Positions 36,940-50,863 are shown, counted from the stretch's first letter. The stretch is DNA of 64,000 nucleotides from Yersinia rohdei ATCC 43380 (GCF_000173775.1 NZ_ACCD01000007.1:1-64000); one strand, 5' to 3'. Made by a program: numbers and translations. Notes: generated by a model from the sequence alone, not told the origin.

Positions 36940-38070
36940 GTGAAAGTGTTGACTGTTTTTGGCACCCGGCCTGAAGCCATTAAAATGGCTCCTCTGGTGC
37001 ATGCCTTGGCTCAGGATGAAGCCTTTGAGTCAAGAGTCTGTGTAACTGCCCAGCATCGTGAGATGCTGGATCAGGTGCTGCGTTTATTCGAGATTCAACC
37101 GGATTATGATTTGAATATCATGAAGCCGGGACAGGGATTAACGGAAATAACCTGCCGCATTTTGGAAGGGTTAAAGCCCGTGCTGGCGGAGTTTAAGCCG
37201 GATGTTATTCTGGTGCATGGTGATACGACGACGACGCTGTCGACCAGCCTTGCCGCTTTCTATCATCGTATTCCTGTCGGCCATGTCGAAGCCGGTTTGC
37301 GCACTGGGAATCTCTATTCTCCGTGGCCGGAAGAGGCTAACCGCCAACTGACGGGGCACCTGGCTATGTATCATTTTGCGCCGACAGAAAATTCTCGGCA
37401 AAATCTGTTACGTGAAATGGTGCCGGATAACCGTATTTTTGTTACGGGCAATACCGTGATTGATGCGCTGTTCTGGGTTCGTGATCGGGTGATGAATAAC
37501 CCCGAATTGCGTTCAAGTCTGGCGGAACGTTACCCATTCCTCGATACCAATAAGAAGATGATCCTGGTGACAGGCCATCGTCGTGAGAGTTTTGGTGGTG
37601 GTTTTGAGCGGATTTGCAGTGCATTAGCTGAAATCGCCCTTAAGCACCCAGAGGTTCAGGTCGTTTACCCGGTGCATCTCAATCCTAATGTCAGCGAGCC
37701 GGTTAACCGTATTTTGAAAGGGATTGATAATATCATCCTGATCGACCCGCAAGATTATCTGCCATTTGTTTATCTGATGAATCACGCCTACCTGATTCTG
37801 ACGGATTCCGGTGGTATTCAGGAAGAAGCGCCTTCATTAGGTAAGCCGGTGTTAGTGATGCGTGATACCACCGAACGTCCAGAAGCGGTTGATTCTGGTA
37901 CTGTTTTATTGGTGGGTACTGATGTAAATAAAATTGTTGATGCAGTGACCCGCTTACTGACTGATGAAACTGCCTATCATCAAATGACCCGGGCGCATAA
38001 TCCTTACGGTGACGGGCATGCCTGTCAACGCATCCTTGAAGCTTTAAAGAATCATCAGGTGACGCTATGA
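36940..38070 (+). CDS. wecB: UDP-N-acetylglucosamine 2-epimerase
   Basis: The 376-residue GT-B-fold epimerase interconverts UDP-GlcNAc and UDP-ManNAc, the first step to the ManNAcA sugar of ECA. Conserved segments are [14 protein letters not shown] at the N-terminus, [20 protein letters not shown] and [20 protein letters not shown] 36940 is the start, with AAAGAGA upstream, matching the E. coli N-terminus [18 protein letters not shown]. Its stop overlaps the wecC start by four bases (ATGA). Confidence 0.96.
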   Translation: MKVLTVFGTRPEAIKMAPLVHALAQDEAFESRVCVTAQHREMLDQVLRLFEIQPDYDLNIMKPGQGLTEITCRILEGLKPVLAEFKPDVILVHGDTTTTLSTSLAAFYHRIPVGHVEAGLRTGNLYSPWPEEANRQLTGHLAMYHFAPTENSRQNLLREMVPDNRIFVTGNTVIDALFWVRDRVMNNPELRSSLAERYPFLDTNKKMILVTGHRRESFGGGFERICSALAEIALKHPEVQVVYPVHLNPNVSEPVNRILKGIDNIILIDPQDYLPFVYLMNHAYLILTDSGGIQEEAPSLGKPVLVMRDTTERPEAVDSGTVLLVGTDVNKIVDAVTRLLTDETAYHQMTRAHNPYGDGHACQRILEALKNHQVTL

Positions 38071-39329
38071 GTTTTGAAACTATTTCTGTTATCGGTCTTG
38101 GGTATATTGGCTTACCAACCGCTGCGGCTTTCGCCTCGCGCAAGAAGAAAGTGGTCGGTGTGGATGTCAACACTCATGCAGTTGAAACCATTAATCGCGG
38201 TGCTATCCATATCGTGGAGCCGGATTTAGATAAAGTGGTGAAGATTGCTGTCGAAGGGGGTTACCTGCGTGCGGTAACTAAACCGCTGGCAGCAGATGCG
38301 TTTCTCATTGCCGTCCCGACCCCGTTTAAAGGCGATCATGAGCCGGATATGGTTTTTGTTGAATCCGCCGCCAAATCTATCGCCCCAGTATTGAAAAAAG
38401 GTGATTTGGTCATTTTGGAGTCCACTTCTCCAGTGGGTGCCACAGAGCAAATGGCACAATGGCTGGCAGAAACTCGCCCTGATTTGAGCTTCCCGCAACA
38501 AGCTGGTGAAGACGCAGATGTGAATATTGCTTACTGCCCAGAGCGAGTGTTGCCGGGTCAGGTCATGGTTGAATTGATTCAAAACGACCGTGTTATTGGT
38601 GGTATGACGCCAAAATGTTCTGCTCGTGCCAGTGAACTGTACAAAATTTTCCTGGAAGGCGAGTGTGTGGTGACGAACTCCCGCACTGCCGAAATGTGCA
38701 AGTTGACTGAAAACAGCTTCCGTGACGTGAATATTGCCTTTGCCAATGAGCTGTCACTGATTTGTGATGCGCAAGGCATCAATGTGTGGGAGCTGATTAG
38801 TCTGGCTAATCGTCATCCTCGAGTGAATATCTTGCAGCCAGGCCCAGGTGTTGGCGGCCACTGTATTGCGGTTGACCCGTGGTTTATCGTCTCTCAGAAC
38901 CCTGAATTGGCGCGTCTTATCCACACTGCGCGTCTGGTGAATGACGGTAAACCGCTGTGGGTGGTTGACCGTGTTAAAGCCGCTGTTGCTGATTGTCTGG
39001 CGGCGACTGACAAACGTGCTTCTGAAGTCAAAATTGCCTGTTTCGGTTTGGCCTTTAAGCCAAACATTGATGACCTGCGCGAAAGCCCGGCCGTTGAAAT
39101 CGCACATTTGATTGCTGAATGGCATGTTGGTGAAACATTGGTGGTTGAACCTAATGTTGAGCAATTGCCGAAGTCTCTGGCGGGCCACGTTACCCTGAAA
39201 GATACCGCCACAGCCTTGCAGCAAGCAGATGTGCTGGTGATGTTGGTTGATCATAGCCAATTCAAAGCCATCAAACCTGAAGATGTGAAGCAACCGTGGA
39301 TTGTGGACACCAAAGGAGTATGGCGTTGA
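38067..39329 (+). CDS. wecC: UDP-N-acetyl-D-mannosamine dehydrogenase
   Basis: This 420-residue NAD-dependent enzyme oxidises UDP-ManNAc to UDP-ManNAcA. Features are the N-terminal Rossmann motif [11 protein letters not shown] (10-20), the substrate-binding middle, the catalytic cysteine in [11 protein letters not shown] near 260-270, and the C-terminal UDP-binding domain ([18 protein letters not shown]). It overlaps wecB by four bases. Its stop overlaps the TTG start of rffG, so the three genes are tightly coupled. Confidence 0.96.
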   Translation: MSFETISVIGLGYIGLPTAAAFASRKKKVVGVDVNTHAVETINRGAIHIVEPDLDKVVKIAVEGGYLRAVTKPLAADAFLIAVPTPFKGDHEPDMVFVESAAKSIAPVLKKGDLVILESTSPVGATEQMAQWLAETRPDLSFPQQAGEDADVNIAYCPERVLPGQVMVELIQNDRVIGGMTPKCSARASELYKIFLEGECVVTNSRTAEMCKLTENSFRDVNIAFANELSLICDAQGINVWELISLANRHPRVNILQPGPGVGGHCIAVDPWFIVSQNPELARLIHTARLVNDGKPLWVVDRVKAAVADCLAATDKRASEVKIACFGLAFKPNIDDLRESPAVEIAHLIAEWHVGETLVVEPNVEQLPKSLAGHVTLKDTATALQQADVLVMLVDHSQFKAIKPEDVKQPWIVDTKGVWR

Positions 39330-40393
39330 GACGTATTCTAGTCACAGGTGGGGCCGGATTTATCGGCTCCGCAGTGGTAAGACATATTATCAATAGCACC
39401 TCAGATAGCGTGGTGGTGGTTGATAAACTCACCTACGCGGGCAATTTGGAATCACTGGCCGTGGTCGCTCAAAGCGATCGCTATGCTTTTGAACAAGTTG
39501 ATATCTGCTCTCGTGCAGAGCTGGACCGAGTGTTTGCGCAATATCAACCCGATGTCGTGATGCATCTGGCGGCAGAAAGCCATGTTGACCGCTCAATTGA
39601 TGGCCCCGCTGCTTTTATCGAAACTAACGTCGTGGGCACTTACCAGATGTTAGAGGCTGCGCGTCATTACTGGCAGCCATTGAGCGCTGAGGCCAAGTTG
39701 GCGTTTCGCTTCCACCATATCTCGACGGACGAGGTATATGGTGACCTGCATGGCACGGATGATTTATTCACTGAAACAACGCCTTATGCGCCAAGTAGCC
39801 CTTATTCCGCCTCTAAAGCATCCAGTGACCATTTAGTCCGGGCTTGGCTGCGAACTTATGGCTTACCCACCTTGGTGACCAATTGCTCAAATAATTACGG
39901 CCCATATCATTTCCCAGAGAAATTGATCCCGCTGGTTATCTTGAATGCATTAGCCGGTAAACCCCTGCCAGTGTATGGCAATGGTGCTCAGGTGCGCGAC
40001 TGGCTGTTTGTTGAAGACCATGCTCGGGCCTTGTATCAGGTCGTTACCGAAGGTGTCGTGGGCGAAACCTACAATATCGGCGGTCATAATGAGCGCAAGA
40101 ATATTGAAGTGGTTGAAACCATTTGCAGCTTATTGGATGAACTGGTTCCCGAAAAACCGGCAGGAATTGCTCACTATCGTGACCTGATTACCTATGTGAA
40201 AGACCGGCCGGGCCATGATATGCGTTATGCCATTGATGCGGGCAAAATTGAGCGAGAGCTAGGTTGGCGACCACAGGAAACCTTCGAAAGTGGTATCCGC
40301 AAAACCGTATTATGGTATTTGAATAACGAATCGTGGTGGCGACGTGTTCAGGATGGTTCCTACGCCGGTGAGCGTTTGGGCTTGAGTGACTGA
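39326..40393 (+). CDS. rffG: dTDP-glucose 4,6-dehydratase
   Basis: This 355-residue short-chain dehydrogenase makes dTDP-4-keto-6-deoxyglucose for the Fuc4NAc sugar of ECA. GGAGFIG is at 8-14, the catalytic STDEVYG and YSASKASSD (Tyr-x-x-x-Lys) are present. The start is TTG 39326: AAGGAG lies seven bases before it, while the in-frame ATG 39320 stands one base after AAGGAG and cannot use it. The resulting length equals E. coli RffG. TTG overlaps the wecC stop (TTGA). The last base of its own stop codon is also the first base of an ERIC element. Confidence 0.94.
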   Translation: MRRILVTGGAGFIGSAVVRHIINSTSDSVVVVDKLTYAGNLESLAVVAQSDRYAFEQVDICSRAELDRVFAQYQPDVVMHLAAESHVDRSIDGPAAFIETNVVGTYQMLEAARHYWQPLSAEAKLAFRFHHISTDEVYGDLHGTDDLFTETTPYAPSSPYSASKASSDHLVRAWLRTYGLPTLVTNCSNNYGPYHFPEKLIPLVILNALAGKPLPVYGNGAQVRDWLFVEDHARALYQVVTEGVVGETYNIGGHNERKNIEVVETICSLLDELVPEKPAGIAHYRDLITYVKDRPGHDMRYAIDAGKIERELGWRPQETFESGIRKTVLWYLNNESWWRRVQDGSYAGERLGLSD

Positions 40394-40516
40394 TACTCTT
40401 CATCTTTCAAGTTGCAGATGTGCTGGTTGCGCTCGGTCACCCGAATCACTGACTTATGTCAGCTCATCGGGATTTCCTTGCTTGCCGCCTTCCTGCGCCT
40501 TGAAAGTTTTGGGTAT
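40393..40516. repeat. ERIC element between rffG and rffH
   Basis: About 124 bp run from ATACTC to GGGTAT, which are inverted terminal repeats; CTTTCAAG and CTTGAAAG lie further in. The centre read on the minus strand, GAGCTGACATAAGTCAGTGA, is the ERIC core palindrome, flanked by ATCCCG and CGGGTGA. Transcribed within the ECA operon, it forms a long hairpin and splits two genes that are nearly adjacent in E. coli. The remaining bases 40517-40618 show nothing else. Confidence 0.88.
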
Positions 40517-40618
40517 ATTGTTGGCCGGCTTACGATGAGTTCAAAAATCTATTAATCATCGGAATGAGGTTATTGATTGATTTCAATGACGTTTTGTCAG
40601 ATGGTTTCAGGAGTGAGT

Positions 40619-41500
40619 ATGAAAGGCATAATTCTGGCTGGTGGCTCCGGTACAAGATTGCACCCCATCACCCGTGGCGTCTCTAAGCAACTACTTCCCG
40701 TTTATGATAAGCCGATGATTTATTATCCGCTGTCAGTGCTGATGCTGGCGGGTATCCGCGACATTCTGATTATCTCTACTCCGGAAGATTTGCCCTCATT
40801 CCAGCGCCTGCTAGGTAATGGCGATGAGTTTGGTATCAAGCTAAGTTATGCCGCGCAACCAAGCCCAGATGGGCTGGCGCAAGCATTTATCATTGGCGAA
40901 GAGTTTATTGGTAATGAACCTTGCTGCCTGGTGCTGGGCGATAATATCTATTTCGGTCAGGGCTTTAGCCCGAAACTGAAAGCAGTTGCAGCCCGTGATA
41001 AAGGGGCGACCGTTTTCGGCTATCAGGTTATGGATCCAGAACGTTTTGGTGTGGTGGAGTTTGATGACGACTTCCGCGCATTATCCATTGAAGAAAAACC
41101 AAGTCAGCCGAAATCCAACTGGGCAGTCACTGGGCTTTATTTCTATGATAATCAAGTTGTTGAATTCGCCAAGCAGGTCAAGCCTTCTGAGCGCGGCGAG
41201 CTGGAAATCACCAGTATCAACCAGATGTATCTGGAGCGCGGCGAACTAACTGTTGAATTATTAGGGCGTGGTTTCGCCTGGTTGGACACCGGCACCCATG
41301 ACAGCCTGATTGAAGCCAGCACCTTTGTTCAAACTGTAGAAAAACGCCAAGGTTTCAAAATCGCCTGTTTGGAAGAAATTTCATGGCGTAATGGCTGGCT
41401 GGATGACGATGGTGTCCGACGCGCCGCCACTGCGTTGGCTAAAACGGGTTATGGCAAATATCTGTTGGACTTGCTTCATGCCCGTCCACGCCAGTATTGA
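40619..41500 (+). CDS. rffH: glucose-1-phosphate thymidylyltransferase
   Basis: This 293-residue nucleotidyltransferase makes dTDP-glucose from dTTP and glucose-1-phosphate, feeding rffG. The N-terminal [11 protein letters not shown] (7-17) and [19 protein letters not shown] are diagnostic of the RmlA family. The start at 40619 has AGGAG five bases upstream and yields the family N-terminus MKGIILAGG; a 14-codon upstream frame is discarded. Length equals E. coli RffH. It has an ERIC element in its 5' flank and overlaps wecD by 23 bases. Confidence 0.96.
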   Translation: MKGIILAGGSGTRLHPITRGVSKQLLPVYDKPMIYYPLSVLMLAGIRDILIISTPEDLPSFQRLLGNGDEFGIKLSYAAQPSPDGLAQAFIIGEEFIGNEPCCLVLGDNIYFGQGFSPKLKAVAARDKGATVFGYQVMDPERFGVVEFDDDFRALSIEEKPSQPKSNWAVTGLYFYDNQVVEFAKQVKPSERGELEITSINQMYLERGELTVELLGRGFAWLDTGTHDSLIEASTFVQTVEKRQGFKIACLEEISWRNGWLDDDGVRRAATALAKTGYGKYLLDLLHARPRQY

Positions 41501-42209
41501 GCCGCTGGCCTGGGAAAGTGAATTTTTCCAGCGCCAAAGTGCCAAGCTTCATTTATCCGACTCAGCCCCGCGAGTTAATCCGGCTGAGTTGGATGCTTTT
41601 ACCCTTACCCAAGCCAAAGTTCCTGCCCATCGCCTTGATCTTATTGACTCTCTCGGCCAACTTGGTTTCAAGCTGGTTGAAGGAGAAGTTGACTTGGCCC
41701 TGTCAGTGGCTAGTGCAGTTGGCACAGAAAATGCAACACCGCAGAGTGAGGCTGGAACCTATCAGCATAGGGTAGCAACCCCTGAGGATATCCCACTGTT
41801 ACGCAGTGTTGCCGCCAAGGCTTTTGCATTAAGCCGCTTTCGTGCTCCGTGGTATGACCCACAGGACAGTGGGCGATTTTATGCACTATGGGCTGAAAAG
41901 GCGGTGCTGGGCACCTTCGACCATCAATGTTTGCTGGTGATGGATGCAGCAGGGCAACCGGCAGGGTTTGTCACCTTACGCGATTTGGCCGACGGCAGCG
42001 CCCGTATTGGCCTGTTGGCAGTATTCCCTGATGCGCAGGGTAAAGGCCTAGGTTCAGCATTAATGTCGGCGGCAAAGCAGTGGTGCCAGAGTCATGGATT
42101 ACACCGGTTATGGGTGGCCACACAAATGAGCAATATTGCTGCTTTACGTCTTTATATTCGCAGTGGTGCTTCGATTGAGAGCACCGCGTATTGGTTATGC
42201 AGGGGATGA
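41478..42209 (+). CDS. wecD: dTDP-fucosamine acetyltransferase
   Basis: The 243-residue GNAT-family enzyme acetylates dTDP-4-amino-4,6-dideoxygalactose to give dTDP-Fuc4NAc. The C-terminal GNAT fold shows [21 protein letters not shown] (acetyl-CoA loop) and [19 protein letters not shown]. The start at 41478 ([13 protein letters not shown]) matches the family and overlaps rffH by 23 bases. A frame beginning further inside rffH is discarded. It is somewhat longer than E. coli WecD in the N-terminal half, where sequence is also less conserved. Confidence 0.94.
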   Translation: MPVHASIEPLAWESEFFQRQSAKLHLSDSAPRVNPAELDAFTLTQAKVPAHRLDLIDSLGQLGFKLVEGEVDLALSVASAVGTENATPQSEAGTYQHRVATPEDIPLLRSVAAKAFALSRFRAPWYDPQDSGRFYALWAEKAVLGTFDHQCLLVMDAAGQPAGFVTLRDLADGSARIGLLAVFPDAQGKGLGSALMSAAKQWCQSHGLHRLWVATQMSNIAALRLYIRSGASIESTAYWLCRG

Positions 42210-42210
42210 G

Positions 42211-43341
42211 ATGATTCCATTTAACGCTCCACCGGTAGTCGGCACTGAACTGGGTTATATGCAGGATGCAATGAATAGCGGGAAACTGTGTGGCGATGGC
42301 GGCTTTACCCATCGTTGCCAACAGTGGATGGAACAGCACTTTAACTGCCCAAAAGTTTTGTTGACGCCCTCTTGTACTGCCTCATTAGAAATGGCTGCGC
42401 TGCTGCTGGATATCAAGCCGGGCGATGAAGTTATCATGCCGAGTTTCACTTTTGTTTCGACCGCCAATGCCTTTGTGCTGCGCGGGGCGAAAATGGTGTT
42501 TGTGGATATTCGTCCAGACACCATGAATATTGATGAAACCAAGATTGAAGCGGCGATTACCGATAAAACCAAGGTTATTGTGCCAGTCCATTACGCGGGT
42601 GTTGCCTGTGAGATGGATACCATTATGGCGCTGGCGAAAAAACATAATTTGTTCGTGGTAGAAGATGCTGCTCAGGGCGTGATGTCGACTTACAAAGGCA
42701 AAGCTCTGGGGACTATCGGCCATATTGGTTGCTTCAGTTTCCATGAAACGAAAAACTACACGGCTGGCGGTGAAGGGGGAGCAACACTTATTAATGACCC
42801 GTCACTGATTGAACGTGCTGAAATCATTCGTGAAAAAGGGACTAACCGCAGCCAGTTCTTCCGTGGTCAGGTTGATAAATACACTTGGCGCGATATTGGT
42901 TCCAGCTATTTGATGTCTGATTTACAAGCCGCATATCTGTGGGGCCAGCTGGAGGCAGCAGAGACAATCAATCAACGCCGTCTGGCGCTGTGGCATAATT
43001 ACTACAATGCTTTCAAGCCGTTGGCTGATGCTGGGCGCATTGCTCTGCCAGTTATTCCAGCAGATACAGTGCAGAACGCGCATATGTTTTATATCAAACT
43101 GCATGATATTGAAGAGCGCTCTGCTTTTATCAGCTACTTGAAAGAGGCTGGCGTCATGTCGGTTTTCCACTATATTCCGCTGCATGCTTGCCCGGCCGGT
43201 GAACAATTTGGCCGTATGGATGGTGAAGACCGCTTTACCAGCAAGGAAAGTGAACGTCTGGTTCGTTTGCCTATCTTCTATAACCTGACTGACGCGAATC
43301 AGAATACGGTCATTAATACCGTGCTAGGTTTCTTCGCCTGA
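42211..43341 (+). CDS. wecE: dTDP-4-amino-4,6-dideoxygalactose transaminase
   Basis: This 376-residue PLP aminotransferase of the DegT/DnrJ/EryC1 family transaminates the rffG product with glutamate. The Schiff-base lysine is K181 in FHETKNYTAGGEGG, and VEDAAQGV supplies the pyridine-binding aspartate. The start at 42211 gives MIPFNAPPVVGTE; AGGGGA precedes it. It follows the wecD stop by one base. The longer frame into wecD is discarded. Confidence 0.95.
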   Translation: MIPFNAPPVVGTELGYMQDAMNSGKLCGDGGFTHRCQQWMEQHFNCPKVLLTPSCTASLEMAALLLDIKPGDEVIMPSFTFVSTANAFVLRGAKMVFVDIRPDTMNIDETKIEAAITDKTKVIVPVHYAGVACEMDTIMALAKKHNLFVVEDAAQGVMSTYKGKALGTIGHIGCFSFHETKNYTAGGEGGATLINDPSLIERAEIIREKGTNRSQFFRGQVDKYTWRDIGSSYLMSDLQAAYLWGQLEAAETINQRRLALWHNYYNAFKPLADAGRIALPVIPADTVQNAHMFYIKLHDIEERSAFISYLKEAGVMSVFHYIPLHACPAGEQFGRMDGEDRFTSKESERLVRLPIFYNLTDANQNTVINTVLGFFA

Positions 43342-43342
43342 T

Positions 43343-47080
<3,738 letters not shown>

Positions 47081-47088
47081 GGATTGTA

Positions 47089-47865
47089 ATGGAACTGAAT
47101 ACGGCTACGCCAAAAGAGACAGCGATTTCTAAAGAGACCAGTATCCCTGGCTATAATATCCGAGGCTTTGAGATCAAAGGCTTTCGTGACATGACCCAGA
47201 CTCTGGATCATCTCCTGAGCAGTGGCCCGGTGAAGACGGGCACTTTAGTGGCAATGAATGCCGAGAAACTGCTGAAAGCCGAAGACGATGCTGAGCTACG
47301 TGAACTGATCTGCGAGGCGGAATATCTGTATGCCGACGGGATAAGCATGGTGCGCGCTATTCGTCGTAAATATCCGCAAGCCAAGCTTTCCAGAGTTGCT
47401 GGGGCTGATTTGTGGGAAGCGCTGATGCAACGTGCTGGCCAGCAAGGGACGCCGGTATTTTTAGTTGGCGGAAAACCCGAGGTGCTGGCAGAGACTGAAG
47501 CCAAGTTACGTGCCCAATGGAATGTTAACCTGGTGGGCAGTCAGGACGGTTATTTTACTCCCCAGCAGCGTGATGCGCTGTTTGCCAGAATTGCCGCCAG
47601 TGGTGCCGCTATCGTTACCGTGGCTATGGGGTCGCCTAAACAGGAAATGTTTATGCGTGATTGCCGTAAAGTCTATCCAAATGCGCTGTATATGGGCGTT
47701 GGCGGCACTTACGACGTCTTTACCGGTCATGTTAAACGTGCGCCCAAGATATGGCAGAATCTGGGGCTGGAGTGGCTTTACCGCCTGTTGTCCCAACCCA
47801 CCCGCATTCGCCGCCAAATCAAGTTGCTGAAGTTTGTTGGCTATTATTACAGTGGGCGTCTGTAA
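47089..47865 (+). CDS. wecG: UDP-ManNAcA transferase (lipid II synthesis)
   Basis: This 258-residue GT26 (WecG/TagA) glycosyltransferase transfers ManNAcA to lipid I. Motifs are [41 protein letters not shown] and [22 protein letters not shown] lies five bases before ATG 47089. Its N-terminus is about a dozen residues longer than in E. coli. Last gene of the ECA operon; a hairpin with a CAGGG/CCCTG core follows at 47879-47901, but without a T-run. Confidence 0.95.
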   Translation: MELNTATPKETAISKETSIPGYNIRGFEIKGFRDMTQTLDHLLSSGPVKTGTLVAMNAEKLLKAEDDAELRELICEAEYLYADGISMVRAIRRKYPQAKLSRVAGADLWEALMQRAGQQGTPVFLVGGKPEVLAETEAKLRAQWNVNLVGSQDGYFTPQQRDALFARIAASGAAIVTVAMGSPKQEMFMRDCRKVYPNALYMGVGGTYDVFTGHVKRAPKIWQNLGLEWLYRLLSQPTRIRRQIKLLKFVGYYYSGRL

Positions 47866-47878
47866 TAATCATGCCAGA

Positions 47879-47901
47879 AGCAGGGTCACTTCGGCCCTGC
47901 T
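47879..47901 (+). terminator. hairpin at the end of the ECA operon
   Basis: AGCAGGG and CCCTGCT form a 7-bp stem 13 bases after the wecG stop. The downstream sequence GTTATAAAACC has no T-run, so this is a terminator only by position; it may need Rho. Confidence 0.45.
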
Positions 47902-48290
47902 GTTATAAAACCCCATTCTTGTATTCCCCCTGTTAATTTAATTGCCTCTTAATTGCGCAATAGCAGTAATTTCTTATTCTTTATTCCATTAAATTTTATC
48001 TTCTTGTTTGCTAATTTTCCCCAGATACGGAACGATACGCGCCGGCCGCGGTTTTAACAGCATTAATGGCTTTTGTTACGGCTTGTTTCTCTAATCTTTA
48101 GTCTTAGTTCACTAAGGTATCAATCACTAGGTTGAATACCTTAATTTGGCTTTTTTGCATCCGTGGCATTTTATGCCCAAAGAAATTGGCGTAGCAGCCG
48201 ACACCCTTGCGGCTTCACATGCGCGGGGATATCCATAAAAACAACCGGGGAAGCCGGAGCAGACATACACCAGTAGGTTACCGAGGATAT
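47902..48290 (+). promoter_or_regulatory. yifK upstream region and leader
   Basis: No gene is supported in this stretch. It contains two overlapping hairpins, CTTAGT-TC-ACTAAG (48103-48116) and AAGGTAT/ATACCTT (48114-48142, extended by CAA/TTG with one bulge). The second is followed eight bases later by six T (48151-48156). The last 60 bases before the gene are rich in CA and AC. In E. coli, yifK is repressed by the small RNA GcvB and by Lrp; whether these act here is inference. Confidence 0.4.
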
Positions 48291-49682
48291 ATGGAAGATA
48301 ACGAAGAGAAAAAAGGATTACACCGGGGGTTGGAAGCCCGGCATATTGAGCTAATTGCATTGGGCGGCACCATCGGCGTCGGGCTGTTTATGGGGTCTGC
48401 CAGTACGTTGCATTGGGCGGGGCCTTCAGTATTACTGGCCTACATGATTGCCGGTTTATTTGTCTTCTTCATTATGCGGTCAATGGGCGAAATGCTGTAT
48501 CTGGAGCCGGTAGCCGGTTCTTTCGCCGTCTATGCCCATAAGTATCTCAGCCCCTATTTTGGCTATCTGACAGCCTGGGGCTATTGGTTTATGTGGATAG
48601 CTGTAGGGATCTCTGAAATAACCGCTATCGGCGTGTATGTTCAGTTCTGGTTCCCAGAAATACCACAATGGCTGCCCGCCATTGCAGGGGTGGCAATAGT
48701 GGCATTGGCGAATCTGGCGGCGGTCAGATTGTATGGCGAGCTGGAGTTCTGGTTTGCCATGATAAAAGTGACCACCATTATTGTGATGATTCTGGTGGGG
48801 TTGGGCGTTATCTTCTTCGGCTTTGGTAATCACGGTCAGGCCATTGGATTGGATAATCTGACCGCTCATGGCGGCTTCTTTGCGGGGGGCTGGAAAGGCT
48901 TTCTGTTCGCGCTGTGTATTGTCGTGGCATCTTATCAGGGCGTTGAGTTGGTCGGGATTACAGCGGGTGAGGCGAGAAATCCCCAGGTCACCTTAAAGCG
49001 GGCCATCAATAACATTCTATGGCGCATTCTGATTTTTTATGTCGGGGCGATTTTCGTGATTGTCACTATCTTCCCGTGGAACGGTATTGGCACCACTGGC
49101 AGCCCATTTGTCATGACCTTTGCTAAAATAGGAATAGTGTCAGCGGCCGGTATTATCAACTTTGTGGTGCTCACTGCCGCGCTGTCGGGATGTAATAGCG
49201 GCATGTACAGTGGTGGACGCATGTTGTATGCCTTGGCGAAAAATCGCCAGCTACCGGCTCGACTGACAAAATTGTCTGCAAACGGGGTGCCGGTTTATTG
49301 TATTGCGCTAACAATTTTATGCTTGCTGGTGGGCTCGGGGCTTAATTACATCATCCCCAATCCACAGCAAGTCTTTGTTTACGTTTACAGTGCCAGTGTA
49401 CTACCGGGCATGGTGCCGTGGTTTGTGGTGTTGGTGAGCCAGCTGCGTTTTCGTCAGGTACATAAAGAAGCGCTACAACAGCATCCATTTAAATCCATCA
49501 TGTTCCCGTATGTAAATTACCTGACTATCGCTTTTCTGATCTGTGTGTTGGTGGGAATGGGCATTAACCCAGATACGCGTTTATCATTATTAGTCGGGAC
49601 GATTTTCCTTGGATTAGTGACGGCATGCTATTTTGGGCTAGGAATGCATAAAAAATCGTCAGTCGAGACATCACAAAACTAA
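48291..49682 (+). CDS. yifK: amino-acid permease YifK/ThrP
   Basis: The 463-residue APC-superfamily transporter with 12 predicted helices begins with the family signature [20 protein letters not shown], followed by FMGSAST. It then shows [16 protein letters not shown] and the [20 protein letters not shown] motif. E. coli ThrP imports threonine and serine with protons. The start at 48291 ([10 protein letters not shown]) has GAGGA close upstream; a frame 28 codons longer lacks one. It sits between the ECA operon and the tRNA cluster, as in E. coli. Confidence 0.93.
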   Translation: MEDNEEKKGLHRGLEARHIELIALGGTIGVGLFMGSASTLHWAGPSVLLAYMIAGLFVFFIMRSMGEMLYLEPVAGSFAVYAHKYLSPYFGYLTAWGYWFMWIAVGISEITAIGVYVQFWFPEIPQWLPAIAGVAIVALANLAAVRLYGELEFWFAMIKVTTIIVMILVGLGVIFFGFGNHGQAIGLDNLTAHGGFFAGGWKGFLFALCIVVASYQGVELVGITAGEARNPQVTLKRAINNILWRILIFYVGAIFVIVTIFPWNGIGTTGSPFVMTFAKIGIVSAAGIINFVVLTAALSGCNSGMYSGGRMLYALAKNRQLPARLTKLSANGVPVYCIALTILCLLVGSGLNYIIPNPQQVFVYVYSASVLPGMVPWFVVLVSQLRFRQVHKEALQQHPFKSIMFPYVNYLTIAFLICVLVGMGINPDTRLSLLVGTIFLGLVTACYFGLGMHKKSSVETSQN

Positions 49683-49718
49683 TTGGCGTGGTAGAAAGGC
49701 CAGGAAATGAAAGTCGCC

Positions 49719-49792
49719 AATCCCCCCGCAACTTTAGGCGCAAAGGAATAAACGCCTATAAAACCAGCGAACAAGGTGGGGTAGGGGGGATT
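49719..49792 (+). other. nested long-range RNA structure after yifK
   Basis: AATCCCCCC (49719-49727) is the exact complement of GGGGGGATT (49784-49792), enclosing a second stem TAGGCG/CGCCTA (49735-49740 and 49753-49758). It lies 37 bases after the yifK stop and 118 bases before tRNA-Arg. No T-run follows the outer stem, so it may be a 3' structure of the yifK message. Confidence 0.45.
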
Positions 49793-49909
49793 AATGGCTG
49801 ACTTTTGTGGCAGAGTGAGCAAAGCGTAAGCAATCGCATCATTTCTTCTAAAAAAGCACTAGACAGCCAAGCACTAAAGCCGTAGTATCCCCACCCGCAA
49901 CGGCGCTAA

Positions 49910-49986
<77 letters not shown>

Positions 49987-50061
49987 TTAATTTTGTGTGC
50001 AAGAGCAGCGGTGGTAAGATAGCCGCGTAGGACGAAGTAAGCTGTATGAAGTAGAAGTTAT

Positions 50062-50138
50062 GGTGGCTATAGCTCAGTTGGTAGAGCCCTGGATTGTGAT
50101 TCCAGTTGTCGTGGGTTCGAGCCCCATTAGCCACCCCA
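50062..50138 (+). tRNA. hisR: tRNA-His (anticodon GTG)
   Basis: The 77-nt tRNA includes the encoded extra 5' G (position -1, base 50062) typical of tRNA-His. The anticodon GTG is at 50096-50098 in loop TTGTGAT, and the 3' CCA is encoded. It is the second tRNA of the cluster. Confidence 0.96.
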
Positions 50139-50153
50139 AATTTTGTGGAACAT

Positions 50154-50240
50154 GCGATGGTGGCGGAATTGGTAGACGCGCTAGCTTCAGGTGTTAGTGT
50201 CCTTACGGACGTGAGGGTTCAAGTCCCTCCCTTCGCACCA
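50154..50240 (+). tRNA. leuT: tRNA-Leu (anticodon CAG) with an acceptor-stem mismatch
   Basis: The 87-nt class II tRNA has the long variable arm (TGTCCTTACGGACG), anticodon CAG at 50188-50190 and encoded CCA. Acceptor strands GCGATGG and CCTTCGC leave a T-T mismatch at the fifth pair (50158 against 50232), where an A-T pair would be expected. All other pairs are normal. Confidence 0.95.
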
Positions 50241-50315
50241 CACAAAACATGTAGATTTTATTAAGATTTACATGGACATAGGTCGAAAGACCGTGTAGAG
50301 TAAGCAGTAAGAAAT

Positions 50316-50392
50316 CGGCGAGTAGCGCAGCTTGGTAGCGCAACTGGTTTGGGACCAGTGGGTCGGAGGTTCGAATCCTCTCTCGCCGACCA
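50316..50392 (+). tRNA. proM: tRNA-Pro (anticodon TGG)
   Basis: The 77-nt cloverleaf has acceptor CGGCGAG/CTCGCCG, anticodon TGG at 50350-50352 in loop TTTGGGA, T-loop TTCGAAT and encoded CCA. It is the last tRNA of the cluster and is followed directly by a terminator. Confidence 0.96.
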
Positions 50393-50403
50393 ATTCAAGA
50401 AGA

Positions 50404-50428
50404 AACCCCGCAATGCGGGGTTTTTTTT
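50404..50428 (+). terminator. terminator of the tRNA cluster
   Basis: AACCCCGC-AAT-GCGGGGTT forms a perfect 8-bp stem followed by a run of eight T, 12 bases after tRNA-Pro. Between here and the GlrR-like site at 50783 I see no supported feature. Confidence 0.93.
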
Positions 50429-50782
50429 CGTCTGTACTATTTGCCCCACCTCGATTCTGGTGATTTATCTTTCTCATTTCCTGCCATGATTAATAGTCAC
50501 CCGCAGGCGCACTCCTCCTCTCTCTGAAATCTATCTCATCAAATTAGTGTGATGGCATGAGGCCCAGCGCCGAGATTTATCTGCCCCAAAACAATTTAGA
50601 CTGCTGATCAGGTTGATTGAAGGTGAGCTGTGCTGCATGGAGCCCTATTTATTTAAAATAATAAGCGGCATAAATGTCTGGAGCGCCCATAGGTACAATT
50701 ACCCGGCTGGCTCGCAACTGAAACTGTCGGTTTGCCATCAACTTCACCACTGTTGGCTTTTTGCGACAAAAGACGAGCGCTT

Positions 50783-50863
50783 TGTCTCTGGATGGAGACA
50801 TATAACAATCTGATAAATATAAAGAAAATATAATTTAGATTATAACGTCGTTTTGTAGCGACA
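50783..50863 (+). promoter_or_regulatory. two GlrR (QseF)-type activator sites upstream of glmZ
   Basis: TGTCTCTGGATGGAGACA (50783-50800) fits TGTC-N10-GACA exactly, and CGTCGTTTTGTAGCGACA (50846-50863) fits with one mismatch. This is, from memory, the motif bound by GlrR, the sigma-54 activator of glmY and glmZ. An IHF-like site (TATCAGTCTATTA, 50945-50957) lies between these and the promoter, as sigma-54 promoters often have. Confidence 0.65.
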
